NCBI RefSeq assembly: GCF_001039355.2 | Contig: NW_019775969.1 | Coordinates: forward strand, 678,729-742,728 | Length of the DNA: 64,000 bases | Direction of reading: 5' to 3' | Source: Lingula anatina | Lineage: Eukaryota; Brachiopoda; Lingulata; Lingulida; Lingulidae | Shown here: one piece after another, positions 48,931-61,199 of the stretch | Position numbering within the stretch: position 1 is the first letter of the stretch | Layout: each line of letters opens with the position of its first letter | Notes under the pieces: model-generated | Databases searched by the model: none | Told to the model about the DNA's origin: nothing | Seen by the model: the letters and a program-made list of their open reading frames with translations, nothing else | Position numbers and translations under genes: made by a program

Positions 48931-49726
48931 TCTCATGCAGTAGGACTATATTTTGCCAGTAATGGTACACACTATCCTTTCCTGATCCTCAAAAAATTAT
49001 CTTTGAGACATATGCAATTTTTGAGAAGTGTCATAAATTATACGGTCCAGAGACGAACAAGCGCCCTCTAAAACGCAAAATATGAGTTAGGAATCTCACT
49101 AAAAATATCAAAGTAAACGTTACTATACGAAAATAAACTGCATGAGTAACTTTAAGCATAAGCATAAGCAATTATACACAAGAGAATGATACATGTTACT
49201 ACTATAACCCGCAGTTCTTCGCCGCCCGCGATGAATTAAAAGTATGCAAAGTAAATCATCAAATGACAAAATCTGGAGCTTTCCCGAAAGGCATTAAGTT
49301 ACAGATAGAAAAAAACTACGAGCCAACAATATTAAAGAAAAAACTGGCAGGAATGCCTGGTAAAAAGGTTTCCACTCATTAGTAAAACGTCTTGCCACGC
49401 AACCGAAAAAAAAAGCAATTTGCTAGAAATACGGAAAAAAAGGGTGACTGATAGAAAATTAAGCAACTATTTCCTCATCCTAAATAAAATGATTGCCATT
49501 AATGCGAAACTAATTATTTCATCGAGAAGGTGAACGTGAACGCGATGAGACGATATTGCAGATTGATGCGTCTGGGAATAATAAATGTTTATCATTTTAC
49601 AAATCCAGAATATTACTGAGAATTAGGCGCATGACTATGGTTAAAAAGATCCAATACCTTTTCCAATATGTTTTCTTCTTTTGATTTAGTCGGGAGGGAA
49701 GTTGAATCCACACACACACGCGCTCG

Positions 49727-49783
<57 letters not shown>

Positions 49784-52301
49784 TTCGCATGAATACTATA
49801 ATGTACCACTCTTGATACTGCGGAAACTAATTGGTTCGACCATTAAGGATGAGTCTTGTTAATACAGCTCTAAGTACCTTTAGTCAAAGTTGTGAGTGAT
49901 AAATGATTAACTATAAAAAACACTTATCTGTTTCAAGGCACCTGTGTTTAGTTGACTTAATTCCCCACCTCTTAAGTGACCACGTGGGGATTGCAACTTG
50001 GCAAATTGTAAGATACAGTGTTTCTGTAGACACATTCAGCAACAGTATGATACCTGCATGTTAAGCAAACGGACTTGTATCTTAAGAGAAACCGTACGAG
50101 AACATCTTCGGTTTCACAAAAAGGCATGTCTATGGATTAACCGGATAGCCGACTATGTAAAGTCGACTTAACAGCAATGGTCTCATAATGTTTTACGAAT
50201 GGTTAAACAATTGTAAGATAGTTGTATTCCAATGGCATGAAGATGAGCAGAAATTAGTGACAAGACAACGCCTACGTCGTCACAGATCTCTTGATCGTTG
50301 TTATCATGATTGGTTGGGAGGGGGGTTCGAACAATAATTTTAGACCTTGTTGATGATTATCTATCATCATGCGGTCACCGTAAATGTTTTGTGGGGTAAG
50401 AAGAACTGACCCCCTAGTGGTCAAAGAGTGTTGACATGAAGTTCACTATAAAAGCTTAAAAGATCATGACCATCCAATCTTCTTTGATGACTTAAATATA
50501 TCGAGAGTATTTCCTAATTGGAATAATGTTGTGTGCCCTCTTAGTTAACGCTATAGCGTGCCTCACAGTTGACCGAAAATTTTAGTCTTTAAGCTAAATA
50601 AATAAATGAATAAATAAATAATGAACAATGTAAGCAACATGTTAGATTTTTCTTGAAAGTCACAGATACACCAGTTTTCAAAAAATCCTAAGATTTAAGA
50701 CTTTTCGTCAAACAGGGCCAAGGAGTTGATTCTACAAGTTTTTACTTAAGTCCTTGTCAAAAACAGAGCCAAGAAAACTGCGATCATAGGAAACCCATTG
50801 CATATGGCCTCATCACCACGACGAATGTTCAGAGAGAATTGATTTCCGAAAATGATTTCCCGTTTCCGTACTAGACATATTGTTTACTGGCCGCCAAAAG
50901 TTCATGTCCAAGACAACAAGTATCATCATCCAACAGGGAGGGCGAGCGAGATAAAAAACGATCGTATTAGCTTGAAAGAAGAGGGAAGAGAATGCGTGGA
51001 AATATAGTTCTATGAAATGATCAGATACATGTATGAATACCATCTGCGAGCGAGGAAAGTGGCCCACGGTGATTGCTTTAAAGATCGAAATGCGAACTGA
51101 TAAGGCCTTTTCGAATTATTCCAAATTTGTAGATATGAATCCCTAAAGGCTTCATTAGCTAACATTTAAAACGATGCCGAGTAACTGACTGATATCTCAT
51201 AAACAAAACCTGTCAATTCATCAAAACAACTCATGCCCACAGGAAACAACTGCAGCTTTTCTTCCTTTTCAAATCGTAATTTGAAACCTCAGGGTGGGCG
51301 CGGGTGATTCTGATGGCACAAGAAATGGAGAAGCCTTAGACATCCTGCAGGTTTACATAACATGGAGCACATCATTATAACGCTCATTTTCGTTACGAGA
51401 ACAAGATCCAAGTTGCTTTAAGTCTGAGTTTATTATATTTTATCACTGATTTAGAACGCATGATTAATTACAGCGTAGCACTGCTCATTGTCAATGATTC
51501 TAATTTATTGTGAAAGAGATGAAGTCAAAACCCTGGCAGATACGACTGTTGTTAAAAAGGTCATAAATTGGTAAGACTGATTTATCCTAGGGATCCTCCG
51601 AAGTAATAGGTATCATCTTCTTTTAATCAACCTCTCAATGCTCCCACTTTATGAGCCTGATTTTGTTACTTTTAGTATCTCTGACTAGATTTATATGATG
51701 GCATGCTGTTCTTTAAGAGCAGGTGTGTTCATTTCTTGTAAAACATGATTCAAATGATGTAAATGACATTCGAGGGTTCAGAACAGTATGTGCATCTTTG
51801 CAAAATCTCTTTTTGACGGCTAGTAGGCAAAATGAGCAAGTCGTCTAGAGATTTTGGCCACATATGCTATCTCTGCATGTGGGCCTGCATGTACAATATC
51901 TCACATTCTCACATTTTCGATTCTTGAATGCTTCTACATATTTCCGTTTTTATTTTTTTCTGCTCCTTGGTCTCCGTTACTTTGAAGTTTGCGTGCTGTG
52001 TTAACAATGTATCTACTGGCGTGATGGTGATGGCATTTATTATTGGCACATAGACAAGGCACTCGCCTGTTTGCCTATTGTGTAACGGCGGTAACTTGTA
52101 TCCTTTTGTGTATGTCTTTGTTGGGTCATTACACAAAAAAAATGAGCATTGAGTCACGTCAGTGACGCGCGAGTCTTGAGTAATATTTGTACAACTATCT
52201 TATATCACTTTTAAATTATTGTTTATTTATTTCCATATCGGAAGGTACTGTACTATAGAGCAGTGGAAATGTGTGACTCACCGCCCTGACTAAAATGTTT
52301 G

Positions 52302-52332
<31 letters not shown>

Positions 52333-53905
52333 TAGTCCTGCTCTAATAGTGTAACTGTCTACAGCTACCTTCTTGATGGGTCTTTTACTTTGTTTGTGTG
52401 GTTCTAAATTTGTTTTGTTTTTATGCAGAGTTTATTATCCGTGTCTTTTTAAGATATGTCTAAGCATTTGTCTGCTGTTTCCATCCATAAGTGATCAAAT
52501 AGGAATAAGAAGTAGACAATATAATTTGTTCCATCTGTCCTGAATAAACAGCAAGCACGAAAAATCCATCAGTATTGATATTAGCAGCATCATTATGTGA
52601 GAAAATGTGACGTAAATTATGAAAAGGTTTTACGCCCTTTCAAAAACGGTGATAATGTACGAGTATTACTATTCATTACACATTCGCTTTGTTTGGTAAA
52701 AATGCGGGTTCCTTTCAAAAACCAGCAAGATCGTGTTATTTTATACGAAAGTGTTCTTTTTAATGGCGAGTACATTGTGGTCAACTGCAGATGTGTTACA
52801 ACACAATGGGTCTAAGTAAATACATTCTTATGTCTGACTACCTCAACAAATGTCTGTGGTAATAACGACTTAAGTGTCGGATGCAGATGTTTTGTGCAGA
52901 TTTGAAGCCCTTTGTAATAGGTAAATTATGAAATAAAAACGAAAAACGAACAAAGAAGGCAACCTTAGAGGATTCCTGAACTTTTTAATGCCACGTTTCG
53001 CCGTGCTCGGTTATATCACAATGCGCACGGGAATTTTCTTCAGAATCATGATGATAAGAACGCTGATCATAAAATTTGTGTTAAGCTTGCTTTTAATTCA
53101 CACAATGAGCTTTAGCTAGCAAAATTGCACTTTATTTATGGAAATTTCAAAACCTTTCCCATAATTGACAAGATATGTGCCGGAGGACGAACCACTGTGC
53201 TCACCTTGCTTGAACTCAGTCAACAAGCATGGATGTCCGAATGTTTACAAAATACCAACGAGTGCAAGTACAGTGAAAACTTTTATTTAGTCTGACTTTT
53301 ATTTGATACAATAAATACAGCTACATTATTCAGAAATATGCTATGCAGTAAAATTAAACTTTTCTTTCTCATGTAACTTTTTGGTAGCATACCGCTTGCA
53401 ATTCTATGGGTCATAGGTCAGCCCTTGGAACTGCATAGAGCAACTGGCAATTTCAATGAGTGCTATACCTTTTAAAAGGAAATAATACATCATGTATTTC
53501 ATATCAATTGCGTTAAATTCTCTTGTCACTCATTTCCCCCTGAATATGCAATCTGATGTTTGCGTTTTATTTGTCCCAGTAACAAGTTTTAGCATTCATG
53601 CATTGGCACTTGCAAATGAGGATGCCTGATGATTTGACAAGAAAAGAGAAGTGCTCCTGGACAGCCGATAGGATTTCGCGTGATGGTTGATTTCCAAAAT
53701 CAACCATCCCCACTCTCTGAAATGCTGATTGTTAAGACCATATTCTAGTGAAATATTGCACGTCTGTCACGAAATTGCGCTTTTATCGCGCCTAGAAATC
53801 AGACTCGAACACCAGATAACAACAACATTTTAATTGATATGTACGATGTATTAAACTAAACTACAATCATGGCAAATATCATAATATCATATCACAAAAA
53901 CACCC
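48931..53905. other. Intergenic region without recognisable genes
   Basis: AT-rich sequence with the CA run listed separately, a T run at 52303-52330 and a 25-bp hairpin at 53683-53707 (ATGGTTGATT/AATCAACCAT). No supported coding exon. Confidence 0.55.
49731..49781. repeat. (CA)n microsatellite
   Basis: A CA run of about 50 bp preceded by an imperfect CACACGCGCTCGCACG stretch. Confidence 0.95.
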
Positions 53906-54808
53906 AAAGAGCTATCACACTTAAGCCTATAGCACTTTTTTACGTATTTAAGAGAAATCACTTTTACGCACACTAACGTAAGCTGCACGTTACATTTGTG
54001 TCGTACACGTTTCGAGCACGCACACAAACCTGGTTTACATTTGCATAAGTGGGGGTGGGGGGATAAAGAAATTGAACATGTTCAGATTTTTCAGTGTATA
54101 TGAGCTTGAGAGTCATAAGTAACCCATACGCAAAAGTGAGGCTTAAGGTACATTGCAGTACGCGGTTCATACGGTAGTCGGTAAAGCCAGCGTATGTGAC
54201 GTAATGCTGACGAACGAGTTACATATCTCTAACGATTGATAAACGTATGTTAATGTATGTCTGGCGTATATTAACGTATCCCTTGCGTATATCAGCGTAT
54301 GCCGAACTGATTTAATGTATATCTGATGCATGTTTGGCGTATGGAAAATGTACATGTATCCCTTGCGTTTTGTAATATGTGGTATAAACAGAGGTCTCTG
54401 TCCACAGCCTCATCACAGCGGTTCCAGACAGAGATACTGGAAGTACCTGTTTCTTAACACCAATATGATCTTTTCAATGTTCAAAGTTATGAACCGTAGA
54501 ACGATACAAATCCGTTATTGTAAGGCTCACATACGTTGCTCGTACACATATACGGTGCTCGTACGCTCATATACGGTACTCGTGCGCCCGTTCGCAGTAC
54601 TCATACGTTGATATACGCCACACTTGCGATGACATACGTTAAGATACGCTCGTATACGTTATGCACACGCAATGCAGACGCAAGTCGTACGATGCAAATG
54701 CGCTACAAAGGAAAAGGGTGATTTCGCTCGCCCAAAGATGCACGTATAATCGATTTCACATAAGACACTCGTACGAGACTTAATACGCTAGAGTGTGACA
54801 GAGCCTTT
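53906..54808. mobile_element. CGTAT/ATACG-rich inverted-repeat element of about 0.9 kb
   Basis: Degenerate terminal repeats, AAAGAGCTATCACAC (53906-53920) and the complement of GTGTGACAGAGCCTTT (54793-54808), bound a symmetric interior. The left half (54180-54350) repeats CGTAT in units of roughly 24 bp; the right half (54520-54690) repeats ATACG, so the halves are inverted relative to each other. CG dinucleotides are strikingly frequent compared with the AT-rich surroundings. Short frames over the array translate to repeats such as TLIYAR and are not genes. Confidence 0.6.
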
Positions 54809-57800
54809 AGCTACTGATATATTATTATCTCCGATCCACAGTATTGTTCGATCGTGCCGTGTGCACAGGTGCAGTAAGTCTGCACTTGTTGATGGAACGT
54901 TCGCTCAGGAAGAAGCTCAGTTTTCAACTTTGCAATGGAATCGAGCACCGGAATTGCGCACGCTCGTAATCACAAACATAGAATTCTTTTGAGAGAAGCA
55001 GATATAATAACAGCAGTCATCTCTGTCTATCTGGAAACATGTTCGTATTAGCTTCTTTGACCTTCGTGTGGTTGGTAATAAAAACGATCCCAAAAAAAGA
55101 ACGTTATTAATGTAACGCTGTGTCTGTATAGATATAATATGGCAGAACCCCACACGCAAATGCAAATTGAGAAAATGCCGTCGTAAAGAAGCCTATTTAT
55201 TTCATAGCTATGCGGGAGACTTATTTGTTATAATTTTTTTTCAATTTGGTAAACGCACACTACCAGCTCATAGACATTTACGACTGCAGGGATGAGAAAA
55301 TATTATTTTCTTCTGATTGAAAAGGACTAAGCCTCACGGACTCCATTTTTTTAGATTAAACGACCTCAAAGCTAAGGTCCTCGTGTCCGCTGGGCGATTC
55401 TCTTATGAAGAAACATAAATGGACGTAGTTGATTTAAATGCCTGTGCGGTACAATTGCTTCCGTCGGTAATAAAAACCTGGGGATGATCATGATTCTTCT
55501 CGTTTATTGGAAGAACGGTAGTGTGTTTAAAAACTGGCCCTCTAAGAAACCAGTAAGTCCTCAGTAATAAGGTTATTAAATGTCTTTGCAAAGATGTAAG
55601 TAGTTAACATCCGTATACAACCCTGCAATAGTGAAGTATTTGAGGCAGTGTGCTTTTCAGCTTCACTGTGTAAAAGATATCAGCTTAGCAACCTATCAAT
55701 CCTCACAAGTACTGGACTGGGAGTTTTTACCTATAAACTGATAAAAACACACCTGACGGCTTGAATGCAGTTTGCCGGTCGTGACTTCATCTCAATGACG
55801 ACGTATATAAGAACTGCATTACAAATCGCAAACACATGTTAGACGGTTGGATATCGGTGATCACTGACACTCATCTACACGTTGTGAAATTGTGGAAATA
55901 ATATTTAAAATTGCTCACATGCCAGAACCGCTTTGCAAATTGAAACGGTCGAACATTATTTGTTTTAACATGGAAATTTATTAATATGTGCAATCTGATA
56001 ATGGGAAATTCCATTCACGGATATCAACACAAGGCATGAAGCCTTCCTAAATTGCTATGCGCCGTTTTCGAGGATGATGGGTATTCACTGTGACTTTTCC
56101 TGAGTCATAGAAAGGTTTCAGACACGCTTCTTTTTATTCTGAAAAGGCAAAAGCAGTATTCAAACATCATTTTGACAGGCTTGTAATTAACATTTGCAAT
56201 TTACATTTATTTTTATGTACTGGACATGTTGCTTGGGTTCTCCTGGATATTCAAAATATTTCCTACAGCAAAAGTCAGAATTTTTCTTCTTCTCTCAATT
56301 GCCTTTTGCATTAACAGGGCGCTGTGGTAAAAAAAAAGCTCAAAGTAAACTAGTGTCTCAGAAATACGCACCTCCCCAGGGTTTATTTGTAATATATAAG
56401 AAAATTGAATGGGGATGTTGTTATAATGTTCCTGTATAGCCTGTTCCCCCGAGAACATAACTACTGTTAGGAAAGTCCTGAGGTCAATGAACTGACCCGG
56501 TGGTCAGTAAGGAATATAAATTCTATCAGGCCCGACGGCAAGAACGGTTTGGGGGGAGGGGGTCAAAAGGACCGGTCCTTTGGCTACAAAAAATGTACAC
56601 TTTGAATCCAAGTGTAGGGCTATGCTATTGCAAAAGTTGTGTCATCAAAGGGGAATTTTTTTCAAAAGGTCCACTTTTTTGGAAAAAGACCTCCTTTCCC
56701 TTTAAAATTGTAAGGTACTGGGCTGGTCTTCCTCTCTTTATGAATATATGATTAGAAGTTTGCGCAAAGCAGATTGGATCGAGCGGCAACGTGGGTCCAG
56801 CCACACGTTTGTCAACTAAAGAAAACAGCAGAGCAATGGCAACCTCTTGTAGCAAACGGTTTGAAATAGACTGCAATCTCTTTCATTAGGAGATAGTTGT
56901 GAGATGGCTGTGTGTGTGAACGCGACTTCATGAGTTTTGCACCTGATGCCCCCGATCAGCGTTTCAAACAAATAGCACAAAGGCTTTCTTTTGGTCTCCA
57001 GTGGCGATTTGCATGAAGAAACTAATACAGAATCTGGGAAATTATTCCGGGAAAGTACTTCAGACAGTGTGATAGAGTAGTAACGTGACGAAGTGCATTT
57101 CCCATTAGACCAATCGAGTGTTTTCTTTTACTTCAGTTGTACTTCTACACCTGGGTTTCTCTTTGATATACAGTGTGAGTGTTATTTTACGTACTTTTAA
57201 CATTTTTTCTGTTGACTTATCTCATCAAAGATTGCGTAAAGGTATTTTGTTCACTGAAACTCAAAGCAGGCGTAAAAGAGCCTTGAGGGACTGCAAATTG
57301 CAAATTTCCTCACATCGATTGTGACATGAATGAAATTATCTTGATGAGATTTTTTCCAAGAAGAGATAGGAAAATGTAGACAATTTGGTCAAATATAATT
57401 GAGACTGAAAATTTTGTCATCCCCAAGTGGGTAACAATTTTAATAACAGTATTTCTACCTTTAGTTGACTGATTGAGATGGCGAATCCCCCCAAAATACA
57501 GATCAGATCCTGTGTGTCAAAATAACAGATAAATGATTTGCATAGATTGTATGTTATACCGTATATCACAAATCAAGAACAAATTGTCTTGGGACTTAGA
57601 AAAGCGTGAAAACTCTTTAAAAAGACACGACAGCAGCTGGCACATGAAATAAGGGACAAACGACATTATTGTCGAAAGGCAACCCTGGATCAGAAAGAAA
57701 TCCAAAATGATGATTCCGCTATTTGGACACTCACATCTTCTAAGTAGGCCCTAATGGCCTCCTTATACAGTGTATGACCAAAGCATCTTTTAGCGCTCAA

Positions 57801-58315
57801 AAGTAATGTTTTATATATCCTCTCCTGCCAGCAGGTGATAGGTCAATGGCCCTTGATGACCAGATTATACCACAAAATTGCGCATTCATCATGGGCTGTC
57901 TTTTTATCTATTTTGCTATCAATTATATAGAATGGATCTTCATCAATTGCTGTCACCGTTTGTTGAAGTGTCGTGATACCTATCAGTCCGTGCCGTAGAT
58001 TTCTCATTCCAAAGGAGAAGTTTACATTGCGCGTATTCTTTCGGGTTTTTTTTTTTTAAGCAGATGGGATGACTCAAAAATGCAGTGCGGTTAAGAATTC
58101 TCAGCTGCAGAACGCAGACAACAATTTCACCGTGTTTTAACGACAGCATTTCGAGATGGCGGGAAATGAATGGCAAAGAATTATAATTTGGAGAAAACAG
58201 AGTGCTATAGAAAAATTGGATTTAGAACGAATTTAGCCCAAGGATCAGCGACAAATGACCAAAAGATATTGTTTTCTAGATAGCCTTGTAGCTCGCTAAG
58301 AGTACAATTAAGTAA
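54809..58315. other. Intergenic region without recognisable genes
   Basis: Apart from the possible repeat remnant, this stretch shows only scattered short frames and no supported exon. Distal promoter elements of the downstream receptor may lie here. Confidence 0.5.
56520..56750 (+). repeat. Possible interspersed-repeat remnant
   Basis: A frame opening with QARRQERFGGRGSKGP and later VRYWAGLP resembles repeat-derived translations I have seen in invertebrate genomes. No family can be named and no termini are visible. Confidence 0.25.
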
Positions 58316-58494
58316 CTTGGGCTGCCTTCACAACCAGTTGATTGGCGGGCTAACTATGGATTAACGCCTCCCACGCTCTCCGTCCTAGCAGGGGCATAGC
58401 AATTAAGTCTGGGCACGCTTTCAATTGGGTAGCGCCATATTTGATCCGCGGACTAGTTAGTCGGCGGATTAACTGGTTGTGAATACGGCCCAAG
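58316..58494. mobile_element. 179-bp terminal-inverted-repeat MITE upstream of the receptor gene
   Basis: It begins CTTGGGC and ends GCCCAAG. The inverted ends extend about 45 bp: TTCACAACCAGTTGATTGGC against TTCACAACCAGTTAATCCGC, then CTAACTA in both. No clear target duplication was seen. It lies about 0.3 kb upstream of the receptor's TATA-like box. Confidence 0.7.
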
Positions 58495-58790
58495 TCGATG
58501 AAGGTTGGGCAGTTATGACAATCCCGTACGGGTTTAACTTTGAATTTGTTGGATAGTTCGATGTAGTTTTTTCCAATGATCTAAATTTCGTAACAATCTC
58601 CAACGGATAATTGGGTTGCCCAGGCTTTGTTTTTTAGATCGACTTTGCTTCTCTTTGCAGATGCAACCGGAAAATGTTATTACAGAATTACCGATAACAG
58701 GCTCCCAGTGAGGAGAGTGTGAACCGTGTGAAAAACGCATCATCACCCACTCAGACCATCGGCGAAATAACTAGTAAGGTGGATATTTTT

Positions 58791-58796
58791 TATAAG
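58791..58796 (+). promoter_or_regulatory. TATA-like box of the amine GPCR
   Basis: TATAAG follows a T run, 369 bp upstream of the start codon, predicting a start near 58820. A possible 3' splice site (GTTAAGTTACAG) at 59111 leaves an upstream non-coding exon open as an alternative. Confidence 0.35.
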
Positions 58797-59159
58797 AGAA
58801 TTCTCAGCGGTCATAGAGATACCAGCCATCAGTGATTACTTCCTGCCCCAGTTCTCATTCACGGAAAACAGAAGTATTCCAATGCTGTTTACCTAATAGC
58901 TTGGAGATTGCTGTGGGCTGCTCAACTCTTTGACGGTGTGCCAGTCGGACGTGATGAATTGATAAAGAATGCATTGAGATTTTGAATCTGCCTTTTAAAT
59001 GTTTTGGACTTGAACATTTTTATTTCTGTGTGGTACTGTAGTGTACTTTTCCACTGAAGCCGATAGTAACTGCTTACTTGCCAATTTTCAAAATACGTGG
59101 TTAAGTTACAGGACTGGTGTGATACTGTGAATTAACTACAAATCAAACACGTTGTCAAG

Positions 59160-60971
59160 ATGGCGAATGATACTACAGCTTATACAACTTTAACGTGGGT
59201 TTCAAATGTGACACCAGCGAGAGGTGCAGGTGAGGATTTAATTCCGCCACACTGTCAAGGACCCAGCGGCCACGCCAACATGTGCTCATGGCAGTTTATA
59301 TTGCTAACAACCACGTTGGTTATCTTGGAATTCATGGTCGTGCTGGGAAATATACTAGTCATCGTTGCGACGGTGAAATTTCGCAGACTTCGGCGGCGGA
59401 TTACAAACTCTTTCATTGCAAGTTTAGCCGTAGCGGACCTGCTTTTGGGGATTTTTGTATTGCCTTTATCAATAACAAATGAAGTCTCAAAACACTGGGT
59501 CTTCGGGCCTTTGATCTGCGACATGTGGCTGGCAGTTGACGTCTGGTTGTCCACGGCTTCGATACTGAACTTGTGTGTCATCAGCTTTGACAGATACCTT
59601 GCCATAACGCGCCCCATCAAATACATGAGCCGCATGACAAAAAGAATGGCACGTTTCCTCATAGCAGGTGCTTGGCTACTTGCGTTCTTGGTCTGTTTTC
59701 CGCCCCTGTTAGGGTGGACGGATAGACATTTTGGACAGCCTATAACAGAGGTGACACTGAGCCCGAAAAAGGTGACGCAACGTGACGCAAATCTGACAGT
59801 CTTCAAAATGACTATGGAAACAAGCACAGTTCAATTCACAAAAGATAATTACCAGCTGCATACAAATAGGTTAAATAAGCTAGAAGACGTTGGGCAAATA
59901 TACAAGAATGTGACCCCTCACAAACTGAATTCAAGCAATGGCATGATGTCTAATGGAGAAAGTATGCATTCATGCAATCTTGTCGCTGAACCTGGGTATC
60001 GTATATTTTCCGCTCTCGGTTCCTTCTACATCCCGCTTGTATTTTTATTATTTTTCTATTGGAGAATCTACAGGGCCGCGTCAAAGACGAATCTCGCAAT
60101 TCGCCAAGGTGAGAAAATTACGCGATCGTCTGCTATCGGCAACGAAAAGTCGGATGATGTTGTGACACTAAGAATTCATAGAGGGCGCGACAGCTCGTTG
60201 TCGTCTTGCAAATATTCGTTGGAGAAGCCGCCACCGATCAACCAATTATCGAGGAGCAGTGAAGTATCGGATGAAGATTCAATAGAGAACGTAACCGAAA
60301 TTCCCGAGTTAGGTAGCGTGCAAAGTTACGAGTCTCTCGCTCATGTGCACAGTGTGAACGGAACGGAAGTGGCAGTCACCAAGTGTGTGGTTAGTAATTG
60401 TAAACTTAACGTCGACGGTGAAAACTCAGAAACGACCACTACGAGTAGTCATCATAACAGTGAAGACATTGACGTGTACAGCGACGTGGGCTTAGTTTTG
60501 AAACCTTACTTTGTGCTTCAGAAAATAAAGACAGAAAAAAATGCTATCACACGGGCCCTCACTGCTACGGCATCTCCAACCAGACGGAGAATTCAGCAAA
60601 ATAACTCTAGTGCCAATTTGGCCAACAGATACTCTATGCGTGCCATCAGAAGGCAAAATTTGAAAAAGGCCATAAAGCGAGCCCAGCGTGAGACAAAGGC
60701 AGCTAAAACGGTGGCTATAATTGTTGGCGCGTTTGTACTTTGCTGGTTGCCTTTCTTTGTAGTGTATCTGATCGGAGCGTTCTGTGTTCTGTGTGTGCCC
60801 GAGTCACTCTTTACAATTTTCTTTTGGATCGGGTATTGTAACAGTGCCATCAATCCTTGCATTTATGCGTTTTTTTCGAAGGACTATCGACAAGCTTTCT
60901 TTGCGTTAACCACCTGTAAACGCCATTTCATGCAACACAGTGGACAATCGATTTTCCAAACAAACGGCTAG
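59160..60971 (+). CDS. Class A amine GPCR, alpha-type octopamine (OAMB-like)/alpha1-adrenergic-like receptor
   Basis: A 603-aa seven-transmembrane receptor in one uninterrupted coding exon. The start is in strong context (CAAGATGGCG). Hallmarks: GN in TM1 (N64), D93 in TM2, C120-C272 disulfide, amine-binding D127 (3.32), DRY at 144-146, W172 in TM4, S284 and S288 (5.42, 5.46) for the ligand ring hydroxyl, CWLPFF (528-533) in TM6, NPCIY (565-569) in TM7. N-glycosylation sites are N3, N16, N211 and N250. EPGYRIFSALGSFYIP, FYWRIYRAASKTNLAIRQG and VTLRIHR (335-341) are shared with alpha-type octopamine and alpha1-adrenergic receptors, which couple to Gq and calcium. The second extracellular loop is unusually long (about 186-277) and the third intracellular loop is about 200 residues. 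The ligand, octopamine versus noradrenaline or tyramine, is not provable from sequence. Confidence 0.92.
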   Translation: MANDTTAYTTLTWVSNVTPARGAGEDLIPPHCQGPSGHANMCSWQFILLTTTLVILEFMVVLGNILVIVATVKFRRLRRRITNSFIASLAVADLLLGIFVLPLSITNEVSKHWVFGPLICDMWLAVDVWLSTASILNLCVISFDRYLAITRPIKYMSRMTKRMARFLIAGAWLLAFLVCFPPLLGWTDRHFGQPITEVTLSPKKVTQRDANLTVFKMTMETSTVQFTKDNYQLHTNRLNKLEDVGQIYKNVTPHKLNSSNGMMSNGESMHSCNLVAEPGYRIFSALGSFYIPLVFLLFFYWRIYRAASKTNLAIRQGEKITRSSAIGNEKSDDVVTLRIHRGRDSSLSSCKYSLEKPPPINQLSRSSEVSDEDSIENVTEIPELGSVQSYESLAHVHSVNGTEVAVTKCVVSNCKLNVDGENSETTTTSSHHNSEDIDVYSDVGLVLKPYFVLQKIKTEKNAITRALTATASPTRRRIQQNNSSANLANRYSMRAIRRQNLKKAIKRAQRETKAAKTVAIIVGAFVLCWLPFFVVYLIGAFCVLCVPESLFTIFFWIGYCNSAINPCIYAFFSKDYRQAFFALTTCKRHFMQHSGQSIFQTNG

Positions 60972-61134
60972 ATGTTTAAAAAAACTGCTCTTGATACCAA
61001 AGCAACGTTCAAACTGGAAATCAAGGAAGTCGTGAAAAATCAAGTTATTTGTTGTTTATGTGATATCTATTGCTTTCAATTTTGCTATTTAAGAACTGTC
61101 CTTTTAGGTTTGCTATCGCTCTTATTTGATATGA

Positions 61135-61140
61135 AATAAA
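61135..61140 (+). terminator. PolyA signal of the amine GPCR (AATAAA)
   Basis: A canonical hexamer 164 bp after the stop codon; a second AATAAA follows at 61193-61198. Either gives a short 3' UTR. Confidence 0.55.
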
Positions 61141-61199
61141 GGTAACACAGTTGGCAGCTACAGACTTCATATATTGTCATTGCCTGCTATTCAATAAAT

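Noticed and set aside
49597-49862. Frames of repeated CV or TH residues on both strands
   Set aside because: They are translations of the CA/TG microsatellite.
50300-50345. GGGGTTCGAAC, tRNA B-box-like
   Set aside because: No matching A box or cloverleaf arms nearby. No tRNA or rRNA gene is supported anywhere in the window.
54167-54721. Frames with repeated TLIYAR/SYTVLVR motifs
   Set aside because: They arise from the CGTAT/ATACG repeat array and have no independent coding evidence.
59255-59827. 190-codon frame on the minus strand
   Set aside because: It lies wholly antisense to the GPCR coding exon and has no family motifs, so it is a shadow of that gene.
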